From NCBI GenBank assembly GCA_035527095.1, contig DATLBC010000066.1:1-45221 (forward strand): 45,221 bases of DNA, written 5' to 3'. How positions within the stretch are numbered: position 1 is the first letter of the stretch; every line of letters starts with the position of its first letter. A model generated the notes under the pieces. That model had not been told where the DNA came from. It saw only the letters and a program-made list of their open reading frames with translations, and searched no databases. Positions 8,837 to 17,036 of this stretch are shown piece by piece. The stretch is from Sva-07 sp035527095. GTDB taxonomy: Bacteria; Actinomycetota; Acidimicrobiia; Acidimicrobiales; Ilumatobacteraceae. The position numbers were made by a program, and so were the translations under genes.

Positions 8837-10978
8837 GTGACCGATACCTTCCCCCGCCAACACGCGAGGACCCAACGCTTCACCCTCGGAGAGCCCCGCA
8901 ATGTCACGGTGTCGCCCGACGGTCAGCGAGTGGTGTTCCTGCGCAGCGGCGGTGGCAGCGACCCGGTGAATGCCCTATGGGTGTTGGACGTCGAGTCGGG
9001 CACCGAGCGTCTGGTTGCCGACCCCCGGGCGCTGCTCGCCGAAGCCGACGACGCGAGCTCGGATCTCCCGGCGGCGGAACGAGCGCGCCGCGAACGGGCA
9101 CGAGAAGGTGCCGGTGGGATCACGTCGTATGCCACCGACCGCAACGCCACCGTGGTCGCCTTCGGCCTGGCCGGACGCCTCTTCGCCGGCGGACTGCTGT
9201 CGGGCCAGGCGCGAGAGCTCGCGGTCGACGGCCCGGTGTTCGATCCGCGGCCGGACCCGACCGCTCGGCGGATTGCCTACGTCAGCGGGGCGAGCCTGCG
9301 CATCGGCGAACTCGACGGAAGCTCATTCGCACTGGCGGGTGGCGGCGGTGAGCCCGACACGGTGTCATGGGGAAGCGCCGATTTCGTCGCCGCCGAGGAG
9401 ATGGGTCGGTTTCGTGGCTACTGGTGGAGTCCCGATGGGACCGTGCTCGCGGCGTGCCGCGTCGACGACAGCGCTGTCGACGAGTGGGTCATCGCCGACC
9501 CGGCGCATCCGGACCGACCCGCTCGCATCGTCCGGTATCCCGCCGCTGGAACCGCCAACGCGGACGTCACGCTCCACCTCCTCGGCCTCGACGGTTCGCG
9601 GACGCCTGTCGACTGGGACCGCGACTTCTTCCCGTACCTCGCCGCTGTCGACTGGAGCGATGCGGGACTCACGTTGCTCGTTCAGGCGCGCGACCAACAG
9701 GGAACGATGGTGCTCCAGGTCGACACCACCGAGGCACCGACTCGGGGCGAGACGACCGTCTTGTCACACGACTACGACGATGCGTGGGTCGAACTGGCCC
9801 CGGGCGCCCCGGCCCGCCTCGCCGACGGCCGCCTCGTGATGACGGCGGATCGCGACGGAGCACGACGCCTGCTCATCGGCGACGAAGCCGTGACGCCGCC
9901 GGAACTCCAGGTCCGTTCGATCGTGTCGACGGGTGGCGACGAGTCGGTACCGTCCGTCACCTTGTGCGCCAACCCGATCGACGACGCCACGCAGCTCCAT
10001 GTCTGGAGGTGGACCGACGGCGACCTGCACACGATCACCGCCGAGGCGGGTGTCCACAGCGCCGTTGTGGGAGGGTCCACCACGGTGATCCGCTCGGCCA
10101 CGCTCGACCGGCCCGGCACGACGACGGTCGCGCACACGGCGACCCGTGACATCGAGATCGCCTCGCTCGCCGAGACGCCACTGCTGGAGCCGAACCTGCG
10201 GTTGCTGACCGTCGGCGATCGCGACCTGGCCGTCGCAGTGCTGTTCCCGCGCGATGTCGACTCCGACGGGCCACCGCTTCCTGTACTGCTCGACCCGTAC
10301 GGCGGGCCGCACGCACTGCGCGTCACACAGGCGAGCAACGCGTACCTGACCTCGCAGTGGTTCGCCGACCAGGGGTTCGCTGTGATCGTCGCGGACGGTC
10401 GCGGCACGCCGGGGCGCGGCAGCCGCTGGGAGCGCGCCGTGCACGGCGACCTTGCCGGTCCGACACTCGACGACCAGATCGATGCGCTCCACGCCGTGGC
10501 CCAACAGCTCCCGGGACTCGACCTCGGGCGGGTCGCAATTCGGGGATGGAGCTTCGGTGGGTACCTCGCAGCGCTCGCCGTCCTGCGCCGTCCCGACGTG
10601 TTCCATGCCGCCATCGCCGGCGCTCCGGTGACCGAGTGGCGTCTCTACGACACCCACTACACCGAGCGGTACCTGGGCGATCCCGCGGATCGGGGCGACC
10701 AGTACGACTCGAGTTCGTTGCTGCCGCTTGCGGCCGAGCTGACGCGACCGCTGTTGCTGATTCACGGACTCGCAGACGACAACGTCGTCGCGGCGCATAC
10801 TCTGCAGCTGTCGGCCGCCCTGCTCGCCGCCGGACGCCCCCACGAGGTGCTGCCGCTCGCCGGCGTCACCCACATGACCCCGCAAGAGGACGTGGCCGAG
10901 AATCTGCTGCTCCACCAACTCGACTTCCTGCGCCGATCACTCCCGCCGATCCCCTCAACCCCGAAGGACCCCTCGTGA
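8837..10978 (+). CDS. Dipeptidyl peptidase IV-type serine peptidase (S9)
   Basis: This is a prolyl-oligopeptidase-family enzyme of about 713 residues. An N-terminal beta-propeller (about 1-470, with repeated VSPDGQRVVF / WWSPDGTVLAA blades) is followed by an alpha/beta hydrolase domain (about 480-710). The catalytic triad is visible as Ser572 in GWSFGG, Asp647/648 in HGLADDNV and His679 in GVTHMT. DPYGGPHA precedes it, as in DPP-IV. The enzyme should remove dipeptides from proline- or alanine-rich N-termini. No signal peptide is evident, so it may be cytoplasmic. The start is ambiguous between tandem GTG codons at 8834 and 8837; the open frame continues upstream only into the broken dehydrogenase. 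Its stop overlaps the next gene. Confidence 0.9.
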   Translation: MTDTFPRQHARTQRFTLGEPRNVTVSPDGQRVVFLRSGGGSDPVNALWVLDVESGTERLVADPRALLAEADDASSDLPAAERARRERAREGAGGITSYATDRNATVVAFGLAGRLFAGGLLSGQARELAVDGPVFDPRPDPTARRIAYVSGASLRIGELDGSSFALAGGGGEPDTVSWGSADFVAAEEMGRFRGYWWSPDGTVLAACRVDDSAVDEWVIADPAHPDRPARIVRYPAAGTANADVTLHLLGLDGSRTPVDWDRDFFPYLAAVDWSDAGLTLLVQARDQQGTMVLQVDTTEAPTRGETTVLSHDYDDAWVELAPGAPARLADGRLVMTADRDGARRLLIGDEAVTPPELQVRSIVSTGGDESVPSVTLCANPIDDATQLHVWRWTDGDLHTITAEAGVHSAVVGGSTTVIRSATLDRPGTTTVAHTATRDIEIASLAETPLLEPNLRLLTVGDRDLAVAVLFPRDVDSDGPPLPVLLDPYGGPHALRVTQASNAYLTSQWFADQGFAVIVADGRGTPGRGSRWERAVHGDLAGPTLDDQIDALHAVAQQLPGLDLGRVAIRGWSFGGYLAALAVLRRPDVFHAAIAGAPVTEWRLYDTHYTERYLGDPADRGDQYDSSSLLPLAAELTRPLLLIHGLADDNVVAAHTLQLSAALLAAGRPHEVLPLAGVTHMTPQEDVAENLLLHQLDFLRRSLPPIPSTPKDPS

Positions 10979-11370
10979 GCCGACGTCTCGAAGACCTCTA
11001 CCGCGGCGTTGCCGTGCACGCCACCGCCGACCTCGAACACCAGGCTGCGCTCGAGTTGCTCGCCCTCGTGATGCTCTCCGATGACAACATCAGCGACGAG
11101 GAGATCGAGATGCTCCGTGAGATCAGCACCGACTGGCGAGACGAAGGTGCGACCTTCGAGCAGTACATCCGCCCCGCAATCGAGGCGGCTCGCTACGCGA
11201 TCGAGCGCGACGAAGTGCAGTCGTTCCTGGACTCGATCGACACGCGCATCAGTAGCCGCGTCTTGCGGTCTGCACTGTTCTCCGCTGCACGAGACGTCGC
11301 CGACGTCGACCGGGGAGTCACACCGGAGGAAGGCACGATCCTCGCCGAGGTCGCCGTCCGCTTCAGCTGA
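10975..11370 (+). CDS. Small TerB-like acidic helical protein
   Basis: This 131-residue acidic, helical protein starts at a GTG that overlaps the preceding stop (GTGA, 10975-10978) with AAGGA 8 bases upstream, so it is translationally coupled to the S9 peptidase. It contains LELLALVMLSDDNISDEEIEMLREI, where an acidic loop precedes a helix, as in the TerB/tellurite-resistance helical family, and a second similar pattern near the C-terminus (DVADVDRGVTPEEGTIL). The family assignment is tentative and no function can be named. TerB folds often bind metal ions or lie at the membrane in stress systems. A complex hairpin follows the stop. Confidence 0.6.
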   Translation: MSRRLEDLYRGVAVHATADLEHQAALELLALVMLSDDNISDEEIEMLREISTDWRDEGATFEQYIRPAIEAARYAIERDEVQSFLDSIDTRISSRVLRSALFSAARDVADVDRGVTPEEGTILAEVAVRFS

Positions 11371-11377
11371 CCTCGCG

Positions 11378-11450
11378 ACCGTGGTTCCCCGAGCCAGGTC
11401 TCCGGGAACCACGGTGGTCCCCGGAGACCCGGGCTGGGGGGACCTGGCTC
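11378..11450. terminator. Bidirectional terminator with competing stem-loops
   Basis: Between the convergent TerB-like gene and prmC lie three inverted repeats that share bases. Stem A pairs 11378-11389 with 11404-11415 (12 bp, ACCGTGGTTCCC). Stem B pairs 11391-11400 with 11441-11450 (10 bp, GAGCCAGGTC). Stem C pairs 11397-11406 with 11420-11429 (10 bp, GGTCTCCGGG). A and C cannot form together, and B overlaps C. The right arm of B runs into the prmC stop codon. There is no clear T-tract, so action may rely on Rho or on stem strength alone. Confidence 0.7.
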
Positions 11451-12321
11451 AGGTGGGGCGGCGGGCGATGGCGATGCGGTCGCGGTCGGTCAGGTCCTTG
11501 CGAATCTCGATGTCGACGAGGTCGGCTTCGCGCAGTATGTCGTCGACCGCTCGACCCTGATCGGCTCCGATCTCGAGAACCAACGAACCACCGCGACGCA
11601 GCCGATCGGGAGCGCCGGCGGCGATCATCCGTATGTCATCGAGGCCGTCGTCTCCCGCGAAGAGGGCGCTGGCCGGTTCCCAGGCGCCGACGTCCGATTC
11701 GAGGTCCGGCGAGCCGACCGCCACGTACGGAGGGTTCGACACGATGACATCGAACTCCATGTCATCGGGCAACGGATCGAACCACGAGCCGTGTGCGATG
11801 CGGACGTTCGCCGCCGCCGGGCCGATGCCCGCAAGGTTCGCCCGCGCGACGTCGATCGCATCAGCACTCGCATCGGTGATCCAGACCTCGGTGCCGAGAC
11901 GCGGGAGCTCATACGCCATCGACAACCCGATGGCGCCCGAACCCGTCCCGAGGTCCACGACGGTGCGCGTCGGCCCGCGCTGGGACGCCAACTCGATCGC
12001 GAACTCCGCAACTTGTTCGGTCTCGGGTCGCGGAATCAACACGCGACGGTCGACCGCGAGCGTGATGTGCCGGAAACTCCACTCCCCCAGTACGTACTGC
12101 AGCGGCTCACCAGTCCGGTAACGCGCCACCATCGAGTCGAGGTGCGACACCATCCGAACTGTCGCGGCCTCGTCGAGCTGGGCGACGAACTCGTCGCCGT
12201 CGATGCTCGCCGATGCCACCTCGCACAGCCATCGCGCTCGGGTCCGGTCACCGAGGACGTCGGCGGTCTCGGCCAGCAGCTCCCTCCATGTCACCGCATC
12301 GTCGGTGCGATGGCTGCTCAT
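11449..12321 (-). CDS. prmC: Peptide chain release factor N5-glutamine methyltransferase
   Basis: This 290-residue SAM-dependent enzyme methylates the glutamine of the GGQ motif in release factors. It has an N-terminal helical domain (about 1-90), the SAM motif VVDLGTGSGAIG (121-132), and the catalytic NPPY motif at 196-199 in FDVIVSNPPYVA. It overlaps the end of prfA by ATGA (12318-12321), its substrate gene, which is the usual prfA-prmC arrangement. Downstream, where sua5/tsaC would follow in Mycobacterium, the strand changes at a bidirectional terminator. Confidence 0.96.
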   Translation of the reverse strand: MSSHRTDDAVTWRELLAETADVLGDRTRARWLCEVASASIDGDEFVAQLDEAATVRMVSHLDSMVARYRTGEPLQYVLGEWSFRHITLAVDRRVLIPRPETEQVAEFAIELASQRGPTRTVVDLGTGSGAIGLSMAYELPRLGTEVWITDASADAIDVARANLAGIGPAAANVRIAHGSWFDPLPDDMEFDVIVSNPPYVAVGSPDLESDVGAWEPASALFAGDDGLDDIRMIAAGAPDRLRRGGSLVLEIGADQGRAVDDILREADLVDIEIRKDLTDRDRIAIARRPT

Positions 12322-13382
12322 TCGCCCTCGGCGAGGAGGCGGGCACGCTCGTCGGCTTGGAGCGCGTCGATCACCACCTGGAGTTCGCCACCCAGGATTG
12401 CCGACAACCGGTACACGGTGAAGCCGATGCGGTGATCGGTCACCCGGTTCTCCTTGTAGTTGTACGTCCGCACCTTCTCGCTGCGGCCGCCGCCACCGAC
12501 CTGCGAACGGCGCTCGGCCGACAGCTCGTCGTGGCGTTCGCGCTCGGCCAGCTCGAACAAGCGGGCGCGCAGCACGAGCATCGCCCGTGCCTTGTTCTGG
12601 AGCTGCGAACGCTCGTCCTGCATCGAGACCACGACACCGGTCGGGCGATGGGTGATACGAACCGCGGAGTCGGTGGTGTTGACGCTCTGGCCGCCGGGCC
12701 CGCTCGCTCTGAACACGTCGACGTCGAGGTCGCGATCGTCGATCTGGACGTCGATCTCGTCGACTTCGGGCAGCACGGTCACCGTGGCCGACGACGTGTG
12801 GATCCGACCCTGGCTCTCGGTCGCGGGCACCCGCTGCACGCGGTGAGGCCCACCCTCGAACTTGAGATTCCGCCAGGCGGTCACCCCACGGATCTCGAAG
12901 GTCACGTCGTTGAACCCACCCATCTCGCTCGGCGACGACGACAGCGTCTCGACCTTCCAGCGCTGCGCTGCTGCGTAGGCCAGGTACATCTCGTACAGAT
13001 CACGGGCGAACAGGTTCGCCTCCTCGCCACCTTCAGCGCCACGGATCTCCATGATCACGTGCTTGCCATCGTGCGGGTCCGCGGGGAGCATCAGCTCGCG
13101 AAGCTCGTCCTCGATCGCTGCGGCCTCACTGTTCGCAGCGTCGATCTCCGCAACGAGCATGTCGCGTTCTGGACCCGAGGCTCCGACCAGCATGTCGCGT
13201 GCGGCGTCGGCGTCGGCGCGTCGCGACTCCTGGCGACGATAGGCCTCGACGACCGGACCGAGCTCGCTGTAGCGCTTCGACAGTCGACGAACCTCGCCCG
13301 AGTTGGCCAGCACCGCTGGATCGGAAAGCTGCTGTTCGAGCGTCTCGTACTCGTCGACGACGTGGCGGAGGCGTTCCAGCAT
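12318..13382 (-). CDS. prfA: Peptide chain release factor 1
   Basis: This 354-residue class I release factor recognises UAA and UAG in the ribosomal A site. The stop-codon reading tripeptide P-A-T is at 186-188 (HRVQRVPATESQGRIHTS), which distinguishes it from RF2 (SPF). The hydrolytic GGQ motif is at 230-232 (ASGPGGQSVN). The coiled N-terminal domain and the C-terminal RTYNYKENRVTDHR region are normal. It overlaps prmC, with which it forms a functional pair. Upstream, 54 bp separate it from the hypothetical gene on the same strand. Confidence 0.97.
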   Translation of the reverse strand: MLERLRHVVDEYETLEQQLSDPAVLANSGEVRRLSKRYSELGPVVEAYRRQESRRADADAARDMLVGASGPERDMLVAEIDAANSEAAAIEDELRELMLPADPHDGKHVIMEIRGAEGGEEANLFARDLYEMYLAYAAAQRWKVETLSSSPSEMGGFNDVTFEIRGVTAWRNLKFEGGPHRVQRVPATESQGRIHTSSATVTVLPEVDEIDVQIDDRDLDVDVFRASGPGGQSVNTTDSAVRITHRPTGVVVSMQDERSQLQNKARAMLVLRARLFELAERERHDELSAERRSQVGGGGRSEKVRTYNYKENRVTDHRIGFTVYRLSAILGGELQVVIDALQADERARLLAEGE

Positions 13383-13436
13383 GGCGAGTCGAGGCTACTG
13401 GCCGAGCGAAACGACGCCGTCCCGATGGCGGGCACC

Positions 13437-14501
13437 TCACACGGTGCGGATGTCGACCGGCGTCGCGAGCAGCGCGAGAAGGTCGCGGCTGATCGATATC
13501 GCGTCGCGTTCACGCAGTGCCACGATCACCGGGGCGTCCGACGTCGCTTGGACATCTGCGACGAACCCGACGAGGTCGACGTCGACACCGACCGAACAGA
13601 CGACCATCGAGGCCCGTCCCTGCGCATCGACGGCGCGGGCGACGCACGGGATCGGATCCTTGAGGTTGGGGCGAGGCTGCGGCGGTTCCGTGGGCGTGAC
13701 CGAGGCCATGCCGATCAGCGACGGGTCCTGTTCGAGCTGCCACCGGAGCAACCGCTCCTGGCCCAAGCGGTTGAGCGGGTGCTGCGGTGCATCGGTTGAG
13801 CGATGGGAACGCACGGCCTCGACCACGGACGCCAGCGCGTCGACCGTGGGAATGTCGCCGTGCAACAGACGGAACGCCTCGCGGTCGTTGGCGCCGACGC
13901 CGACTTCGAGCAGCACGCCGTCGGCCGCGGCAGGGCTCGGCGGCGGCGCGATGTCGATGTCGCCCAGCTCGGCGAAGTGACCGGTCGTGGGCGTATCGAC
14001 GACGCGACACACCTCGAGCCCACGCACCTCGCCGACGACGACACCGTGTTCGACGTTCGCCGTTGCGCCGGCGGCCTCGATCGCGTCGACGAGTTCGAGG
14101 TGCTCGGCCTGCGGCGCCGGCGCCGGGGCAAGAGGTTCAGCGATGACGGGAAGCAGCATCCGGTCCTGTGGGTACCAGACAGTGACCGGGAACTCGAGTC
14201 GCTGCGCGCGGCGGGCGAGCAGTCCGGTGTCGTGTTCGACCACCAGGTGCATGGCCGTCGCATCCCGGCGAATCGACCACGCCAGGGCGGGACCGAGCGA
14301 CCTGCCCGCCGGCCCCTCGACGAGCACCCAGGCCTCTGCGTCGTGATGCAACGCAGCGCCACTCGGGAACTCGTCGGGTTCGACGTCGATCGAGCAGCCG
14401 AGATGCTCTGCGACCAGGGCCCGCAACTTGATCCCGAGCAGTCGGCTCCTTCGATCCTCACCGGATCCGGACTGCCGTGCACCGTCTGGGCCCTCGTTCA
14501 T
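13437..14501 (-). CDS. Hypothetical protein, unrecognised
   Basis: I do not recognise this 354-residue protein. It lacks a signal peptide or membrane helices. It begins with a basic region (RRSRLLGIKLRALVAEHLG) and has a possible alpha/beta core with AEAWVLVEGPAGRSLGPALAW (about 65-85), a short proline/alanine linker near 145 (APAPAPQ), and a C-terminal half with alternating strands and helices ending in an ALLATPVDIRTV tail. GC and codon use match the neighbours, and the long open frame with third-position GC bias supports a real gene. The start at 14501 is chosen because an earlier in-frame Met would overlap the DUF1501 gene. It is flanked by prfA downstream and DUF1501 upstream on the same strand. 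Confidence 0.6.
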   Translation of the reverse strand: MNEGPDGARQSGSGEDRRSRLLGIKLRALVAEHLGCSIDVEPDEFPSGAALHHDAEAWVLVEGPAGRSLGPALAWSIRRDATAMHLVVEHDTGLLARRAQRLEFPVTVWYPQDRMLLPVIAEPLAPAPAPQAEHLELVDAIEAAGATANVEHGVVVGEVRGLEVCRVVDTPTTGHFAELGDIDIAPPPSPAAADGVLLEVGVGANDREAFRLLHGDIPTVDALASVVEAVRSHRSTDAPQHPLNRLGQERLLRWQLEQDPSLIGMASVTPTEPPQPRPNLKDPIPCVARAVDAQGRASMVVCSVGVDVDLVGFVADVQATSDAPVIVALRERDAISISRDLLALLATPVDIRTV

Positions 14502-14532
14502 CGCTCGGAACCTATCGGCGGATGCCGAGAGG

Positions 14533-17034
14533 TCAGATGAAGTAGCCGGTGACGTCAGCGACGAGATTGACTGCGCCCGCGTGGTTGTAGAGCCGCACCT
14601 TGCCGTTCGCACCGATCTTTGCGATCACGAGGTTCGCGATGGTGTCGCCGGCCGAGACATTGAGACTCGAGGCATTCGGCCGACCGAGTCCGTCGGGGTA
14701 CACCGTCACGTGGGTGTCCGACGACGGGTCCGTTGCGGTCACGTTGAGAATGACGGCGCTGGCCTGGGGCGCAATGCCGCCTGCACCTGCGACGGCGAGA
14801 TCGATCTCGGTCCCCCCGCGAACAACACCTCGTCGGGCTCCCTTCCCGACACGGGTGTCGAGCAGACGTGTCGGGGTGACGGCAACGAGGCGATCGCCGG
14901 ATGCTGTGAAACAGCCGACGACATCGGCGATCAGGTCGAGGTCGCCACCGGAGGCGTAGAGACTGACCGCACCACCTGCGCCCAGCTTGCAGACGACCAG
15001 GTTCGGGACGTTGCGCCCGGCGTTGTAGTTGAGGTTCGAGATCAGCGGCCGAGCCTGACCGCGTGGCCAGACCGAGACGTAGCCCGCGCCACGGGGATTC
15101 ACGGCAGCAACGTTGAGCACGACGGAGTCCGCACCGCTCGCGGGTACGCCGCCTCGGCCCGCAATGACGAGATCGATGACCCCGCCGGCGCGCACGCGTC
15201 GAGCAGGCGCGCCGTTGCCGGTTCGGGTGTCGAGCACCCGGTCGGGAACGAGTGGCGTGAGCCGCGAGGCCGATTCCTGGCGCACGAAGCCCATGACGTC
15301 GACCACGCAGTTCGCCGTCCCGAACGCGTTGTACACCCCAATGCAACCGTCCGGTCCCACTCCGACGATCGCCATGTTCGGCACCGTGCGACCTGGACGG
15401 GGGTTCAGGCTGGACGAACCGGTGACCGGAGCGTTGGACGGGAACACACTGAAGAAGCCGCGGTGGGTCGCGTCGACCGACGTGACGTTGACTGCGACTG
15501 CCAGGACCCCGGCTGCCGGCACACCGGCGCGGCCCGTGACCCGGACCCGCAGGGTCTGGCCGTGCCCGATCGGGCCGCGAGAACCGCCGGTTCCGTCGCG
15601 GGTGTCGCACAGTCGCGACGGAGCGATCGCCACGAAGTCGCCGGGCACCGTCGCGCCGCTGCCCGACGGCGGGGTCCCGGAACCACCGGTCCCGCTACCA
15701 CCGGGAGGCAGTGGCGGGACGACGCCGGGCGACCGGGCGAACAGACCCAGATTCTGGATGGCTCGACCACCGAGCACCTCGGAAGCTCCACCTCCGAGCC
15801 AACCGTCGATCAGGCTGCCGTAGTAGTCGCGATAGTCGACGTGGAAGGGCATCCGGTCCCACCGCGCCAGCCCGGCGAGTGACGGGCGCTGCCCGTATCG
15901 ACCGCCGCGCACATTGGCGCCGAGCACGAAGTGCGGGGCGCTCGTACCGTGATCGGTACCGGCACCGTCGTTGCTCCAGCTCGTCCGGCCGAACTCGGAG
16001 TACGTCATGATCGTCACCCGACTCGACCATGCCGGCGACAGCACCTGGAAGAACCGTTGAACGGCGGCGTTCAGCTCGCGCATCCGGGCCGGATGCGCAT
16101 TCGGTTGGCCGGCGTGACTGTCGAAGTCGCCCCAGCCGGCACTCAGCACGCGCAGACCGAGGTTCGCGTTGACGAGGCGAGCCATCACCTCCATCTCGGC
16201 GACGAGCGGGACATCCGACAACTGATCATCGGGCGGGATCAGCGGAGCGAGCGTCGTTGCGAGGTCGAGTTGATCGACCATCGCGCCACCGACTCGACCC
16301 CGCCAGGTCGCCGGGTCACCGGCCCCCAGACGCCGCAACGCCGCATAGATGTTGCGGTCGTTCGAATTCGCCGACGCACCGAATGCGGGCCGCCCGGCGG
16401 GCACAGCGGTCCCGCGTTGGACCTGTCCGACCAGATGCAGCGGCACGGACTGGCCGATCTCGGCTGCCGCATAGAGGTTCTTGGCTCCGCCCAGATGACC
16501 GTCGAGCCAGCGGCCCAGCCAGCCAGAAGTGGGGACACCCGTCGGACTGCCTGCCATCCACTTCGCCATCGAGTTGAAGTGGCTGAGGTCGGGGTCCGGA
16601 TAGCCGATCCCTTCGACGATCGCCAGCTGTCCGGCATCCCAGAACTGCTTGAACGCGGTGAGTTCCGGGTTGAGACCGGTCACTGCGTCGATCGGCAAGG
16701 TGTTCTCGGGACGGATCGCCAGGCTGCGGTGCTGGCCGTAGTACTGCTGATCGTTGATCGGCACGACGGTGTTGAGTCCGTCGTTGCCGCCGAACATGCC
16801 GATCACGATCAGCACGCCGTCGTTCGGACCCGCCGGACCCGCCGCCCACACCGTCGGGTCGAGGCCGGGCAGCGACAGATCGAGCAACGAACTCGCGGGG
16901 CCGACGAGCGCGCCGGCACCCACGCCGAGGCCGACGAGTTGCAGGAATCGGCGGCGGTCGAGGGCGTTGGCGTCGACGTCGGCCACCTGCAGGTGGCGGA
17001 GGGCATCGGCGGTGGAGATGTCGGGGTCGAGCAT
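14533..17034 (-). CDS. DUF1501 Tat-exported protein with three C-terminal surface repeats
   Basis: This 833-residue protein has a twin-arginine signal (DRRRFLQLVGLGVGAGALVG, arginines 27-29), then a DUF1501 sulfatase-like domain (about 55-430) with GMFGGNDGLNTVVP, WGDFDSHAGQ, YSEFGRTSWSN and GTDHGTSAPHFVLG, resembling metal-binding segments of the alkaline-phosphatase superfamily. A Pro/Gly/Ser linker (about 435-462) leads into three repeats of about 120 residues (roughly 463-582, 588-706 and 714-832). Each opens with RLxDTRxGxG and closes with (V/R/S)LY...ADVxGYF-like strands. Such repeats decorate secreted actinobacterial proteins and probably mediate surface display. It starts 2 bp after the DUF1800 stop, so the two are an operon. 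The biochemical role of the pair is unknown. Confidence 0.88.
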   Translation of the reverse strand: MLDPDISTADALRHLQVADVDANALDRRRFLQLVGLGVGAGALVGPASSLLDLSLPGLDPTVWAAGPAGPNDGVLIVIGMFGGNDGLNTVVPINDQQYYGQHRSLAIRPENTLPIDAVTGLNPELTAFKQFWDAGQLAIVEGIGYPDPDLSHFNSMAKWMAGSPTGVPTSGWLGRWLDGHLGGAKNLYAAAEIGQSVPLHLVGQVQRGTAVPAGRPAFGASANSNDRNIYAALRRLGAGDPATWRGRVGGAMVDQLDLATTLAPLIPPDDQLSDVPLVAEMEVMARLVNANLGLRVLSAGWGDFDSHAGQPNAHPARMRELNAAVQRFFQVLSPAWSSRVTIMTYSEFGRTSWSNDGAGTDHGTSAPHFVLGANVRGGRYGQRPSLAGLARWDRMPFHVDYRDYYGSLIDGWLGGGASEVLGGRAIQNLGLFARSPGVVPPLPPGGSGTGGSGTPPSGSGATVPGDFVAIAPSRLCDTRDGTGGSRGPIGHGQTLRVRVTGRAGVPAAGVLAVAVNVTSVDATHRGFFSVFPSNAPVTGSSSLNPRPGRTVPNMAIVGVGPDGCIGVYNAFGTANCVVDVMGFVRQESASRLTPLVPDRVLDTRTGNGAPARRVRAGGVIDLVIAGRGGVPASGADSVVLNVAAVNPRGAGYVSVWPRGQARPLISNLNYNAGRNVPNLVVCKLGAGGAVSLYASGGDLDLIADVVGCFTASGDRLVAVTPTRLLDTRVGKGARRGVVRGGTEIDLAVAGAGGIAPQASAVILNVTATDPSSDTHVTVYPDGLGRPNASSLNVSAGDTIANLVIAKIGANGKVRLYNHAGAVNLVADVTGYFI

Positions 17035-17036
17035 GA

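Noticed and set aside
8285..10978. A single large 'fusion' protein joining alcohol dehydrogenase and S9 peptidase.
   Set aside because: The junction arises from frameshifts in the dehydrogenase; the peptidase has its own GTG start at about 8837.
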